Origin: Pseudomonas sp.
GTDB taxonomy: Bacteria; Pseudomonadota; Gammaproteobacteria; Pseudomonadales; Pseudomonadaceae
Assembly (NCBI GenBank): GCA_007117785.1
Contig: SKFV01000114.1
Span: forward strand, 1-6,089
Reading direction: 5' to 3'
Length of the DNA stretch: 6,089 nt
The notes under the pieces are model-generated. The model was not told where the DNA came from. It ran no database searches and was given only the letters and a program-made list of their open reading frames with translations. Below, in pieces: positions 1 through 5,980 of this stretch. Each line of letters starts with the position of its first letter. Position 1 is the stretch's first letter. A program made the translations under genes and the position numbers.

Positions 1-490
1 ACATATTATTGCCATCACCAACCCAGGCAACGGTTTTGCCCTGAATACTGCCTCGGTGTTCCATAAAGGTCTGCATGTCAGCCAGCAGCTGGCAAGGGTG
101 CAGATCGTCTGTCAGGCCATTGATCACCGGCACCCGCGAGTGGGCGGCAAAGGTATCCAGCGTCTCATGGGCAAAGGTGCGAATCATGATGGCGTCGCAC
201 ATGCGCGAGAGCACCTTGGCACTGTCTTCGATCGGCTCGCCACGGCCCAGCTGGGTATCTCGCGGCGAGAGGAAAATGGCTTGGCCACCCAGCTGGATCA
301 TGCCGGCTTCAAAGGATACCCGGGTACGAGTCGACGCTTTTTCGAAGATCATGCCCAGCACGCGGTTTTTCAGCGGCTCGTAGATAACGCCCTGGCGTTG
401 CAGCGCCTTGAGCTCCACTGCCCGTTTGAGCAGGGTGTTGAGCTCAGCTGTGCTCAGATCCATCAACGAAAGAAAATGTCGTACAGTCAT
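1..490 (-). CDS. argF: ornithine carbamoyltransferase, N-terminal part (cut by window edge)
   Basis: Cytoplasmic enzyme of arginine synthesis: carbamoyl phosphate plus ornithine gives citrulline. The 163 visible codons start MTVRHFLSLMDLSTAELN and run off the left edge. The carbamoyl-phosphate motif STRTR lies at residues 53-57, followed by SFEAGMIQLGG. Another substrate-binding segment, MIRTF, is at 102-106 and the HPCQ motif at 131-134. The partial sequence ends in VAWVGDGNNM, where the ornithine-binding C-terminal domain begins. The motif set and the close fit to the anabolic ArgF type exclude aspartate carbamoyltransferase. The ATG at 490 gives the usual family N-terminus; a GTG lies directly before it (493-491) and is less likely. 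A modest AGGTAG sits about 8 bases upstream. The gene is divergent from the oxidoreductase gene and has its own promoter candidate. The C-terminal half lies outside the window, so intactness cannot be judged. Confidence 0.96.
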   Translation of the reverse strand, partial: MTVRHFLSLMDLSTAELNTLLKRAVELKALQRQGVIYEPLKNRVLGMIFEKASTRTRVSFEAGMIQLGGQAIFLSPRDTQLGRGEPIEDSAKVLSRMCDAIMIRTFAHETLDTFAAHSRVPVINGLTDDLHPCQLLADMQTFMEHRGSIQGKTVAWVGDGNNM

Positions 491-593
491 CACGGGACTA
501 CCTGAAAGCGGGTTGGCCTGATAGCGGAAACAGCTCTACTACCGTGGCTCTGAAGCCAAGTATCAGACAGACCCAAAAAAGAGAAGCAGCGAT

Positions 594-621
594 CTTATAG
601 GGAAAATCCGCCTTAAGGCAA
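594..621 (-). promoter_or_regulatory. candidate sigma70 promoter for argF
   Basis: Read on the minus strand, TTGCCT (621-616; 4 of 6 to the -35 consensus) is followed after 16 bases by TATAAG (599-594; 5 of 6 to the -10). Transcription would begin near 588 and leave a leader of about 100 bases before the argF ATG. That leader contains a small hairpin (TGGCT/AGCCA, 545-558), too short to call a riboswitch or attenuator. I could not identify a convincing ArgR site. Called from motif match and position only. Confidence 0.55.
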
Positions 622-631
622 ATATCCGGGG

Positions 632-646
632 ATTCAATCAGTGAAT
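632..646. repeat. short dyad upstream of the argF promoter
   Basis: ATTCA (632-636) and TGAAT (642-646) form a 5-bp inverted repeat with a 5-bp centre, just upstream of the argF -35 and therefore in an activator or repressor position. The half-sites resemble ARG-box half-sites, but order and spacing (ATTCA-N5-TGAAT rather than TGAAT-N4-ATTCA) do not match an enterobacterial ARG box, and the Pseudomonas ArgR site differs again. It may be chance. Confidence 0.25.
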
Positions 647-662
647 AAGTGTGCCATGAGAC

Positions 663-692
663 TTGGTAGTCAGCATGTTTCAGGCCTATTGT
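663..692 (+). promoter_or_regulatory. weak candidate promoter for the oxidoreductase gene
   Basis: TTGGTA (663-668) and TATTGT (687-692) are separated by 18 bases; each matches the sigma70 consensus at 4 of 6 positions. The start point would be near 700, leaving about 30 bases of leader before the ATG at 730. This is the best candidate I could find in the divergent spacer for rightward transcription, but the match is weak. Confidence 0.25.
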
Positions 693-729
693 CAGGCATC
701 CGTGAGCCACCTAGATAACGAAAAATACC

Positions 730-2820
730 ATGACAACTACCCATTACCGCGCCTGTCACCTGTGTGAGGCCATCTGCGGCCTGGCCATTGAAACCGACGA
801 GCAAGAGATTGTGTCAATTAAGGGTGACCCGCATGATCCCTTCAGTCGAGGGCATATCTGTCCCAAGGCGACCGCCTTGCAGGACCTGCATACCGATCCC
901 CAGCGCTTGCGCCAACCGATGAAAAAGGTCGACGGAGAGTGGCAGCCAGTCGACTGGGAGCATGCCTTTGCCGAGATTGCCGAGCGTTTGCAGACAATCC
1001 AGGCGGCGCATGGCAGGAACGCTGTCGCGGTCTATATGGGCAACCCCAACGTGCACAACTTTGGCTCCATGACCCACAGCAACTATTTTCTGGGGCAACT
1101 GCGCACTCGTCAGCGCTTTTCGGCGACCTCGGTTGACCAGTTGCCGCATCATCTGGTGTCACTCTGGATGTATGGTCACATGTTGATGATCCCGATCCCG
1201 GACATCGACCATACCGATTATTTTCTTATGCTCGGTGCCAATCCGTTGGCGTCCAATGGCAGTATCATGACCGTGCCGGATGTGAAAAAGCGCCTTAAGG
1301 CGATCCAGCAGCGGGGCGGCAAGCTTCTGGTCGTTGACCCGCGCCGCAGTGAAACGGCGGAAGTGGCTGATGAGCATCAGTTTATCCGTCCGGGAACCGA
1401 TGCCGCTTTCTTGCTGGCGATCCTGCATACCCTGTTTGCCGAGGGCCTGACGCGGGATAATCCGGTGATGGCGCAGACTCAGGGTCTGCAGCAGGTGCGT
1501 GAAGCCATAGCAGACTTTGATGCCGAGCGTATGGCTCCGGTCTGTGGCATTGCTGCTGCTGACATCCTGCGGATTGCCCGGGAATTTGCTGCCGCTGAAC
1601 GCGCTGTTTGCTACGGCCGCATGGGCGTTTCAGTGCAAGCCTATGGCACCCTTTGCCAATGGGTGATCCAGTTGATCAACCTGGTGACCGGGCGTCTCGA
1701 TGCCGTTGGTGGGGCCATGCTCACCGAGGCTGCCTTTGACGTTACAAGGATGAGCAAGCCGGGGCACTTCGATCAGTGGCGCAGCCGGGTATCCGGGTTG
1801 CCGGAATTCAATGGTGAGATACCCTCGGTGGCGCTGGCCGAAGAAATGCTGACACCGGGTGATGGCCAGGTACGCGCGCTGATTACCTCCGCCGGTAATC
1901 CGGTTTTGTCGACGCCCAACGGTCGACAGTTGGACGAAGCCCTGGACGGGCTGGATTTCATGGTCAGCGTTGACCTGTATATCAATGAAACCACGCGGCA
2001 TGCAGACTTTATTCTGCCACCCACCTCGCCGCTGGAACATGACCACTACGATATCACCTTCAACAGTTTTGCCGTGCGCAATGTGACCCGTTATAACCAG
2101 CCGGTATTTGCCAAGCCGGAAGGTAGCCTGCACGACTGGGAAATCTTCGTTGGTCTGGGTCAGGCCTTTGCCCGGCGAAAAGGTGAGCAGGCGCGCGACA
2201 CCATGCCGCCGGCCGAGATGATCGATCAAGGTCTGCAGGTTGGCCCCTACGCTGAGCGTATCAGCCTGGAAGTGCTCAAGCAGCACCCGCATGGGATTGA
2301 TCTTGGCCCCTTGCAGCCGAGCCTGCTGACGCGTTTGCAAACAGCCAGTGGCCATATTGAAGCGGCTCCGGCAGCCATGCTGGATGATTTGCAACGCTTT
2401 GCCGAGAGCCTTCGTCAGCCTGTTGCTGATGGCCAGCTGCTGTTGATCGGCCGCCGGCATGTGCGCAGCAATAACTCCTGGATGCACAACTTTCAACGCC
2501 TGGTCAAAGGCAAGCCAAGGCACCAGTTGTTGATGCACCCTGACGATATGCAGCAGCGTCAGCTGGTCGACGGGCAACTGGTCAGTGTGCGTTCGCGGGT
2601 GGCTGAACTGCAGGTCATGGTCACTGCCAGCGATGCCATGATGCCTGGCGTGGTCAGCTTGCCGCATGGCTGGGGGCATGACCGCGAGGGTGTGCAGCAG
2701 GATGTCGCCCGCGCCCATGCCGGGGTCAGTGCGAATGATCTGACTGACGAGCTGCTGATCGATGCGGTAACCGGCAATGCAGCGGTCAATGGCGTTCCGA
2801 TCGAGGTGATCGCTGCCTGA
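730..2820 (+). CDS. molybdopterin-dependent oxidoreductase, DMSO-reductase superfamily (substrate unknown)
   Basis: A 696-residue protein of the formate dehydrogenase/nitrate reductase-like class using Mo-bis-MGD and one [4Fe-4S] cluster. The N-terminal domain has C9, C12, C16 and C44, with K46 after the last Cys as in the cluster-to-pterin electron path. The central pterin domain shows LMLGANPLASNGS (167-179), GGKLLVVDPRRSETA (196-210), RPGTDAAFLLAIL (220-232), GRLDAVGG (321-328), ITSAGNP (385-391) and HADFILPPTSPLEHD (424-438). The dinucleotide-binding domain covers about 568-690 (GRRHVRSNNSWMHN, SLPHGWGHD). No Tat signal is seen, so it is probably cytoplasmic. No partner subunit gene lies beside it. 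There is no Cys between 45 and 271, so the Cys/Sec molybdenum ligand of formate dehydrogenases is absent. The start is fixed by an in-frame TAG at 712-714 and the FeS N-terminus; its Shine-Dalgarno is very weak. The substrate cannot be assigned; the family also contains hydratase-like members. Confidence 0.93.
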   Translation: MTTTHYRACHLCEAICGLAIETDEQEIVSIKGDPHDPFSRGHICPKATALQDLHTDPQRLRQPMKKVDGEWQPVDWEHAFAEIAERLQTIQAAHGRNAVAVYMGNPNVHNFGSMTHSNYFLGQLRTRQRFSATSVDQLPHHLVSLWMYGHMLMIPIPDIDHTDYFLMLGANPLASNGSIMTVPDVKKRLKAIQQRGGKLLVVDPRRSETAEVADEHQFIRPGTDAAFLLAILHTLFAEGLTRDNPVMAQTQGLQQVREAIADFDAERMAPVCGIAAADILRIAREFAAAERAVCYGRMGVSVQAYGTLCQWVIQLINLVTGRLDAVGGAMLTEAAFDVTRMSKPGHFDQWRSRVSGLPEFNGEIPSVALAEEMLTPGDGQVRALITSAGNPVLSTPNGRQLDEALDGLDFMVSVDLYINETTRHADFILPPTSPLEHDHYDITFNSFAVRNVTRYNQPVFAKPEGSLHDWEIFVGLGQAFARRKGEQARDTMPPAEMIDQGLQVGPYAERISLEVLKQHPHGIDLGPLQPSLLTRLQTASGHIEAAPAAMLDDLQRFAESLRQPVADGQLLLIGRRHVRSNNSWMHNFQRLVKGKPRHQLLMHPDDMQQRQLVDGQLVSVRSRVAELQVMVTASDAMMPGVVSLPHGWGHDREGVQQDVARAHAGVSANDLTDELLIDAVTGNAAVNGVPIEVIAA

Positions 2821-2844
2821 GTAAAGCCCACATGGGCCGTGCAG

Positions 2845-2873
2845 GTGAAGCCTGCCGGGCAATGACGTATAAT
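2845..2873 (+). promoter_or_regulatory. candidate sigma70 promoter for grxD
   Basis: A perfect TATAAT (2868-2873) lies 17 bases after GTGAAG (2845-2850), a poor -35 with 3 of 6 matches. The start point would be near 2880, giving a leader of about 45 bases. The -10 lies in the loop of a perfect 11-bp inverted repeat, which suggests that access to the promoter may be controlled or that the -35 is replaced by an activator contact. This is inference from motif and position. Confidence 0.55.
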
Positions 2874-2889
2874 GCGAAATTGCCCGGCA
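2853..2889. repeat. perfect 11-bp inverted repeat around the grxD -10
   Basis: TGCCGGGCAAT (2853-2863) and ATTGCCCGGCA (2879-2889) are exact reverse complements separated by 15 bases that contain the TATAAT. There is no T-run after the right arm on the plus strand or after the left arm on the minus strand, so it is not a standard intrinsic terminator. It could be an operator, or a U-less hairpin ending the oxidoreductase transcript. Confidence 0.7.
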
Positions 2890-2914
2890 ACAGCCGGACC
2901 TGAATCAGCCGTGT

Positions 2915-2920
2915 GAGGAG
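2915..2920 (+). promoter_or_regulatory. Shine-Dalgarno that fixes the grxD start
   Basis: GAGGAG at 2915-2920 lies 4 bases before the ATG at 2925. A longer frame could begin at GTG 2913, but that codon overlaps the Shine-Dalgarno itself, so the ATG is the real start. Confidence 0.8.
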
Positions 2921-2924
2921 CATC

Positions 2925-3245
2925 ATGGATACCATCGAAACCATCAAAGAACAGGTTAGCAGCAACCCGGTACTCATCTACATGAAAGGTGCGCCCAATG
3001 CTCCCCAGTGCGGTTTCTCCGCACGTGCAGTACAGGCGTTGATGAGCTGTGGCGAGAAGTTTGCCTATGTCGATATTCTGCAGCATCCGGATATCCGTGC
3101 CGAACTGCCGAAATACGCCAACTGGCCGACGTTTCCGCAGCTGTGGATCAATGGCGAGCTGGTGGGTGGTGGCGACATCATCATCGAGATGCAAGAGTCC
3201 GGTGAATTGCAGACGCTGATCAAGAGCGCCGTGCAGTCCGCCTGA
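2925..3245 (+). CDS. grxD: monothiol glutaredoxin Grx4 type (CGFS)
   Basis: A 106-residue thioredoxin-fold protein, the usual length for single-domain monothiol glutaredoxins. The family binds a glutathione-ligated [2Fe-2S] cluster as a homodimer, or as a heterodimer with BolA proteins, and passes it on in cytoplasmic iron-sulfur trafficking. Seen here: MDTIETIKEQ, the conserved Lys (K21) in IYMKGAP, the CGFS active site at 29-32, the cis-Pro segment WPTFPQLWI (67-75) and GELVGGGDI (77-85). The cysteine of CGFS ligates the cluster; C42 is extra. The Shine-Dalgarno GAGGAG selects the ATG start over a GTG 12 bases upstream. The gene follows the oxidoreductase by 104 bases, has its own promoter candidate and ends in a strong terminator, so it looks like a single transcription unit. 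Function is assigned with high confidence from motif and length. Confidence 0.97.
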   Translation: MDTIETIKEQVSSNPVLIYMKGAPNAPQCGFSARAVQALMSCGEKFAYVDILQHPDIRAELPKYANWPTFPQLWINGELVGGGDIIIEMQESGELQTLIKSAVQSA

Positions 3246-3258
3246 ACGGACGACTGAC

Positions 3259-3283
3259 AAACCCCGCTGCGGCGGGGTTTTTT
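3259..3283 (+). terminator. intrinsic terminator after grxD
   Basis: AAACCCCGC (3259-3267), loop TGCG and GCGGGGTTT (3272-3280) form a perfect 9-bp stem, with six T residues running from 3278 to 3283. It begins 13 bases after the grxD stop codon. It lies only 24 bases before the next gene's ATG, so that gene depends on read-through or on a promoter further upstream. Confidence 0.95.
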
Positions 3284-3307
3284 GATACTTTTCAAGGTGG
3301 CAGGCGA

Positions 3308-4288
3308 ATGGCAGTCCAGTGGTATCCCGGTCATATGCACAAGGCGCAGAAAGCGATCAGCGAAGTCATGCCGCAGGTCGACCTGTTGATTGAAGTACTG
3401 GATGCGCGTATTCCCTGTTCCAGTGAAAATCCGGCGATTGCCAGCCTGCGCGGTGACAAGCCCTGCATCAAGGTCCTCAGCAAGAGTGATCTGGCCGATC
3501 CGCAGGTAACCGCTGAGTGGCAGACCTGGCTCGAGCAGGAGCGCGGGGTAAAGACTTTTCCAACCACGACGGATGAGCCGGGGCGCATTCGCCAGCTGGT
3601 CGAGCTGTGCCGCAAGATGGCGCCGGACAAGATTGCCAAGGGCAAAAATATCACGGTGATGATTGTTGGCATTCCCAATGTCGGTAAGTCCACCCTGATC
3701 AATATTCTGGCCGAGCGAACCATTGCGCGCACGGGCAATGAGCCGGCGGTAACGAAAAACCAGCAGCGCATCAATCTGGGCGATGGCGTGGTGTTGCTGG
3801 ATACACCGGGTATCCTCTGGCCGAAAATTGAAAACCCCAACAGCAGTTATCGGCTGGCGGCCACCGGTGCCATCAAGAACACGGCCATGGCATTCGATGA
3901 TGTGGGGTTCTTTGTGATTGATTATCTGCGCCAAGCCTACCCCGAGCTGTTGCGCAGTCACTTTGATCTTGAACACCTGGCAGATAGCGAGCTTGAGATC
4001 CTGGAGCAAGCCGGTGTGCGCCGGGGTGCCATCCGCAGCGGTGGCCGCGTCGATATGAACCGGATTTGTGAAATGCTGATCAATGAGCTGCGTGCGGGGA
4101 AAATGGGTCGCATCAGCATGGAAACTCCGGCAATGATCCGTCTTGAACAAGCCGAGGTTGCGGCAGCGCAGGCAAAGAAAGCAGAGCTGGCTGCTGAGCG
4201 CAAACGGCAGTTCAAGAAGGGCAAGCGTGAGTCTGATGGCAGTGACCGCCAGCAGCAGGCGGAGAAGAGCAAAAAACCACGAGTGTAA
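3308..4288 (+). CDS. ylqF: circularly permuted GTPase, YlqF/RbgA family (ribosome assembly)
   Basis: A 326-residue GTPase with the G motifs permuted (G4-G5-G1-G2-G3). The N-terminus AVQWYPGHMHKA carries His9, equivalent in position to the catalytic His of Bacillus RbgA. G4 is SKSD (58-61), G1 is GIPNVGKST (121-129), the G2 Thr is probably T149 in PAVTK, and G3 is DTPG (165-168). A helical C-terminal domain follows, ending in a Lys/Ala/Glu-rich, very basic tail from about 282, suited to rRNA contact. RbgA acts in late 50S subunit maturation in Bacillus; the role in gammaproteobacteria is less clear and is inferred here. The start is supported by AAGGTGG at 3294-3300, 7 bases before the ATG. 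G4 normally reads NKxD; the Ser for Asn is one base away (AGC for AAC). No promoter is visible between the grxD terminator and this start. Confidence 0.93.
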   Translation: MAVQWYPGHMHKAQKAISEVMPQVDLLIEVLDARIPCSSENPAIASLRGDKPCIKVLSKSDLADPQVTAEWQTWLEQERGVKTFPTTTDEPGRIRQLVELCRKMAPDKIAKGKNITVMIVGIPNVGKSTLINILAERTIARTGNEPAVTKNQQRINLGDGVVLLDTPGILWPKIENPNSSYRLAATGAIKNTAMAFDDVGFFVIDYLRQAYPELLRSHFDLEHLADSELEILEQAGVRRGAIRSGGRVDMNRICEMLINELRAGKMGRISMETPAMIRLEQAEVAAAQAKKAELAAERKRQFKKGKRESDGSDRQQQAEKSKKPRV

Positions 4289-4333
4289 CGGGGAACAGGT
4301 CGTTTGACCGGGGATGGTGTCGGATCAGATGCC

Positions 4334-4363
4334 GCAGGGGGCACGGCGTGCCGTGCACCCTGC
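4334..4363. repeat. imperfect inverted repeat 1 in the convergent gap
   Basis: GCAGGG (4334-4339) and GCACGGC (4341-4347) pair with GCCGTGC (4350-4356) and CCCTGC (4358-4363), with one G/A mismatch (4340/4357) and a 2-base centre. This makes a 13-bp stem about 45 bases after the GTPase stop codon. No clear T-run follows, only a mildly T-rich stretch, so it is at most a weak terminator for the GTPase gene. Its core, CACGGCGTGCCGTG, recurs with one change at 4504-4517. Confidence 0.7.
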
Positions 4364-4413
4364 TACGTTGTTCATTTGCTGGCATGCGGTGAGTCGCAGC
4401 AACGCAATGCGTA

Positions 4414-4467
4414 TCCCCTGCCTGATCTTTTACGCCGTTTTGACGGTGTTCATTCAGTTGCAGGGGA
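4414..4467. repeat. long interrupted inverted repeat 2 in the convergent gap
   Basis: The outer arms TCCCCTGC (4414-4421) and GCAGGGGA (4460-4467) pair perfectly. They continue as CTGA (4422-4425) with TCAG (4454-4457) across a 2-base bulge. After a small internal loop, ACGCCGT (4432-4438) pairs with ACGGTGT (4443-4449) with one G-T pair and a TTTG loop. The 54-base element can therefore form an extended hairpin on either strand. No T-run adjoins it. No coding frame in the gap looks like a protein I know. Confidence 0.5.
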
Positions 4468-4500
4468 CGAACTTTGGTTGTGTTCTCTGCTGCAGGCGCA

Positions 4501-4522
4501 CGGTCACGGCATGCCGTGACCG
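4501..4522. repeat. perfect 22-bp palindrome (repeat 3) in the convergent gap
   Basis: The half-site CGGTCACGGCA (4501-4511) is followed directly by its reverse complement (4512-4522). The palindrome lies 31 bases beyond the gabT stop codon. It could form a hairpin ending the leftward gabT transcript, although no T-run follows on the minus strand, or it could bind a dimeric protein. Its inner 14 bases match repeat 1 except for one central base. Confidence 0.75.
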
Positions 4523-4553
4523 CAACGTCATGTGCAACTGAGCAAGTCCGGGC

Positions 4554-5828
4554 TCACGCCAGATCTTGCAGGGCACCTTCAACAATCGCCAGACCCTCTT
4601 CCAGCAACTCATCTTCGATGGTCACAGGCATCAGGAAGCGGATGGTGTTGCCGTGCATGCCGCAGCTGAGCAGGATCAAGCCTTTCTCTTTGGCCTTAGC
4701 GGTAATGGCGGCGGCCATGTCGGCACGGGGCTTGCGGCTTTTCTTGTCTTCAACCAACTCAAAGGCAGCCATGGCGCCCAGGTTGCGGCCATTGTCGACA
4801 AAAGGGAAGCGTTCCTGCCAATCGGCAAAGCGCTTGGCCAACTTGTCACCCAGACGCTGTGACTTGCCCAGAATATCTTCGGTTTCGAATACATCCATCA
4901 CTGCCAGCACTGCGGCACAGGACACCGGGCTACCGGTGTAGGTGCCACCCAGTGAATTCGGTCCTGAGCTATCCATCAGCTTGTCAGTGCCGACAATGGC
5001 AGAGATCGGCATGCCATCAGCCATGCTCTTGGCCATGGTCATCATATCCGGCTCTACGCCGCTGTGTTCAATGGCAAACATCTTGCCGGTACGGCCAAAG
5101 CCGCTCTGTACTTCGTCCACCACCATCAGGATGTCGTGCTCGTCACAAATCTCGCGTACCGCCTTGAGAAAGCTGGGAGAGGCAGCGTAGAAACCACCTT
5201 CGCCAAGTACCGGCTCGATAAAGATGGCGGCGGTGCTCTCCGGGGCAGAGTCGGTGCGCAACGTCATGCGCAGCCCGCGCAGAGCTTCTTCTTCGTCCAC
5301 ACCATGGTAGGGAACCGGATAGGGTGCGCGGAACACAGTGCCGGGCATGGGGCCAAAGTCGCCCTGATAGGGCTTGACCTTGCCGTTCATGGCCATGGTC
5401 ATGAAGGTACGGCCATGGTAGCCACCGTCAAAACAGATGACATTCGTGCGTCCGGTGGCAGCACGGGCGATCTTTACGGCATTTTCCAGCGCTTCAGCAC
5501 CGGAGTTGGCCAGCATGACCTTGGCGTGGCCACGGACCGGAGAAATCTTGCTCAGCGCTTCAGCAACACGCACATAGCCCTCATAGGGCATGACCGTCTG
5601 GCAAGTGTGCATAACCTTGTCCAGTTGCGCCTTCACTGCAGCCACCACTTTGGGATGACGATGACCGATATTCAGTACACCGATACCCCCCGCAAAATCG
5701 ATAAAGCGATTGCCGTCGGCATCGTGAATGATGGCGTTCTCGGCATGTGCGGCAAAGTGTTCGTTGGGGCTTGCAGCCCCGGCGGCAACGTAGCGTTCTT
5801 TCAGGGCCTGAAGTTCGGCGTTGTTCAC
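4554..5828 (-). CDS. gabT: 4-aminobutyrate (GABA) aminotransferase, PLP class III
   Basis: A 424-residue fold-type I, class III aminotransferase, typical of GabT length. It transfers the amino group of GABA to 2-oxoglutarate, giving succinic semialdehyde and glutamate in the cytoplasm. Visible residues: FAGGIGVLN (45-53), the PLP phosphate site SGAEA (109-113), ring-stacking YHG (137-139), VVDEVQSGFGRTG with D238 (236-248), and the Schiff-base lysine K267 in MAKS. I49, R140, E210 and R397 sit one residue off E. coli GabT I50, R141, E211 and R398, which favours GABA or a close omega-amino acid over acetylornithine. The segments SMADGMPISAIVG and TYTGSPVSCA depart from the usual SIAGGFPLAGV and TYAGNPIACA, so substrate range could differ. 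The start is GTG, fixed by GGAGG six bases upstream; the next Met is at residue 73. No gabD lies within the window. Confidence 0.92.
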   Translation of the reverse strand: MNNAELQALKERYVAAGAASPNEHFAAHAENAIIHDADGNRFIDFAGGIGVLNIGHRHPKVVAAVKAQLDKVMHTCQTVMPYEGYVRVAEALSKISPVRGHAKVMLANSGAEALENAVKIARAATGRTNVICFDGGYHGRTFMTMAMNGKVKPYQGDFGPMPGTVFRAPYPVPYHGVDEEEALRGLRMTLRTDSAPESTAAIFIEPVLGEGGFYAASPSFLKAVREICDEHDILMVVDEVQSGFGRTGKMFAIEHSGVEPDMMTMAKSMADGMPISAIVGTDKLMDSSGPNSLGGTYTGSPVSCAAVLAVMDVFETEDILGKSQRLGDKLAKRFADWQERFPFVDNGRNLGAMAAFELVEDKKSRKPRADMAAAITAKAKEKGLILLSCGMHGNTIRFLMPVTIEDELLEEGLAIVEGALQDLA

Positions 5829-5832
5829 TGGT

Positions 5833-5839
5833 AACCTCC
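5833..5839 (-). promoter_or_regulatory. strong Shine-Dalgarno fixing the gabT GTG start
   Basis: On the minus strand GGAGGTT (5839-5833) precedes the GTG at 5828-5826, with 6 bases between GGAGG and the start. No in-frame ATG lies nearby, so the rare start codon is well supported. Confidence 0.85.
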
Positions 5840-5854
5840 GTTGTGATTCAAAGC

Positions 5855-5880
5855 ATGATCGATTTTTTTCGATTTATCAT
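5855..5880. promoter_or_regulatory. AT-rich dyad upstream of gabT, possible operator
   Basis: On the plus strand ATGATCGA (5855-5862), a run of T and TCGAT (5869-5873) with ATCAT (5876-5880) form an 8-bp dyad, with three extra bases in one arm. It lies 27 to 52 bases upstream of the gabT start codon, where a regulator of an amino-acid catabolic gene could bind. A TATGAT (5881-5876, minus strand) overlaps it and could be a -10, but I see no good -35. The 152-bp gap to the next gene (5829-5980) holds no other clear signal. Confidence 0.35.
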
Positions 5881-5980
5881 AAGCGTAGTTCTATATTCTC
5901 CTATTTACCCTACACGGGTTGGGCTGAAGACCCCAGCAAAGATTGCTATCAAATATTATGCGGGGGCGTTCATTGCCTGC

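Noticed and set aside
632..646. ARG box for ArgR control of argF
   Set aside because: Half-site order and spacing do not fit the known enterobacterial box, and the Pseudomonas-type site was not found; kept only as an unassigned dyad.
498..710. 70-codon minus-strand frame in the argF/oxidoreductase spacer
   Set aside because: It overlaps the argF promoter and leader, has no good Shine-Dalgarno and resembles no protein I know; best read as non-coding.
1630..2862. 410-codon minus-strand open frame opposite the oxidoreductase gene
   Set aside because: It lies antisense to a gene with clear family motifs, and its translation has no recognisable domain; long antisense frames are common in GC-rich DNA.
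3065..4150. 361-codon minus-strand open frame opposite grxD and the GTPase gene
   Set aside because: It runs antisense across two well-supported genes and the terminator between them, with no family features.
4334..4522. Integron attC-like recombination site
   Set aside because: The paired repeats lack the conserved core-site ends (GTTRRRY type) and no cassette or integrase gene is visible.
4304..4541. Two overlapping plus-strand frames of about 70 codons in the convergent gap
   Set aside because: They run through the inverted repeats, lack ribosome sites and show no protein-like pattern; the DNA structure is the stronger signal.
5064..5834. 256-codon plus-strand open frame opposite gabT
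   Set aside because: It is a mirror of the gabT coding strand; the minus-strand frame carries all PLP-enzyme motifs and the Shine-Dalgarno.
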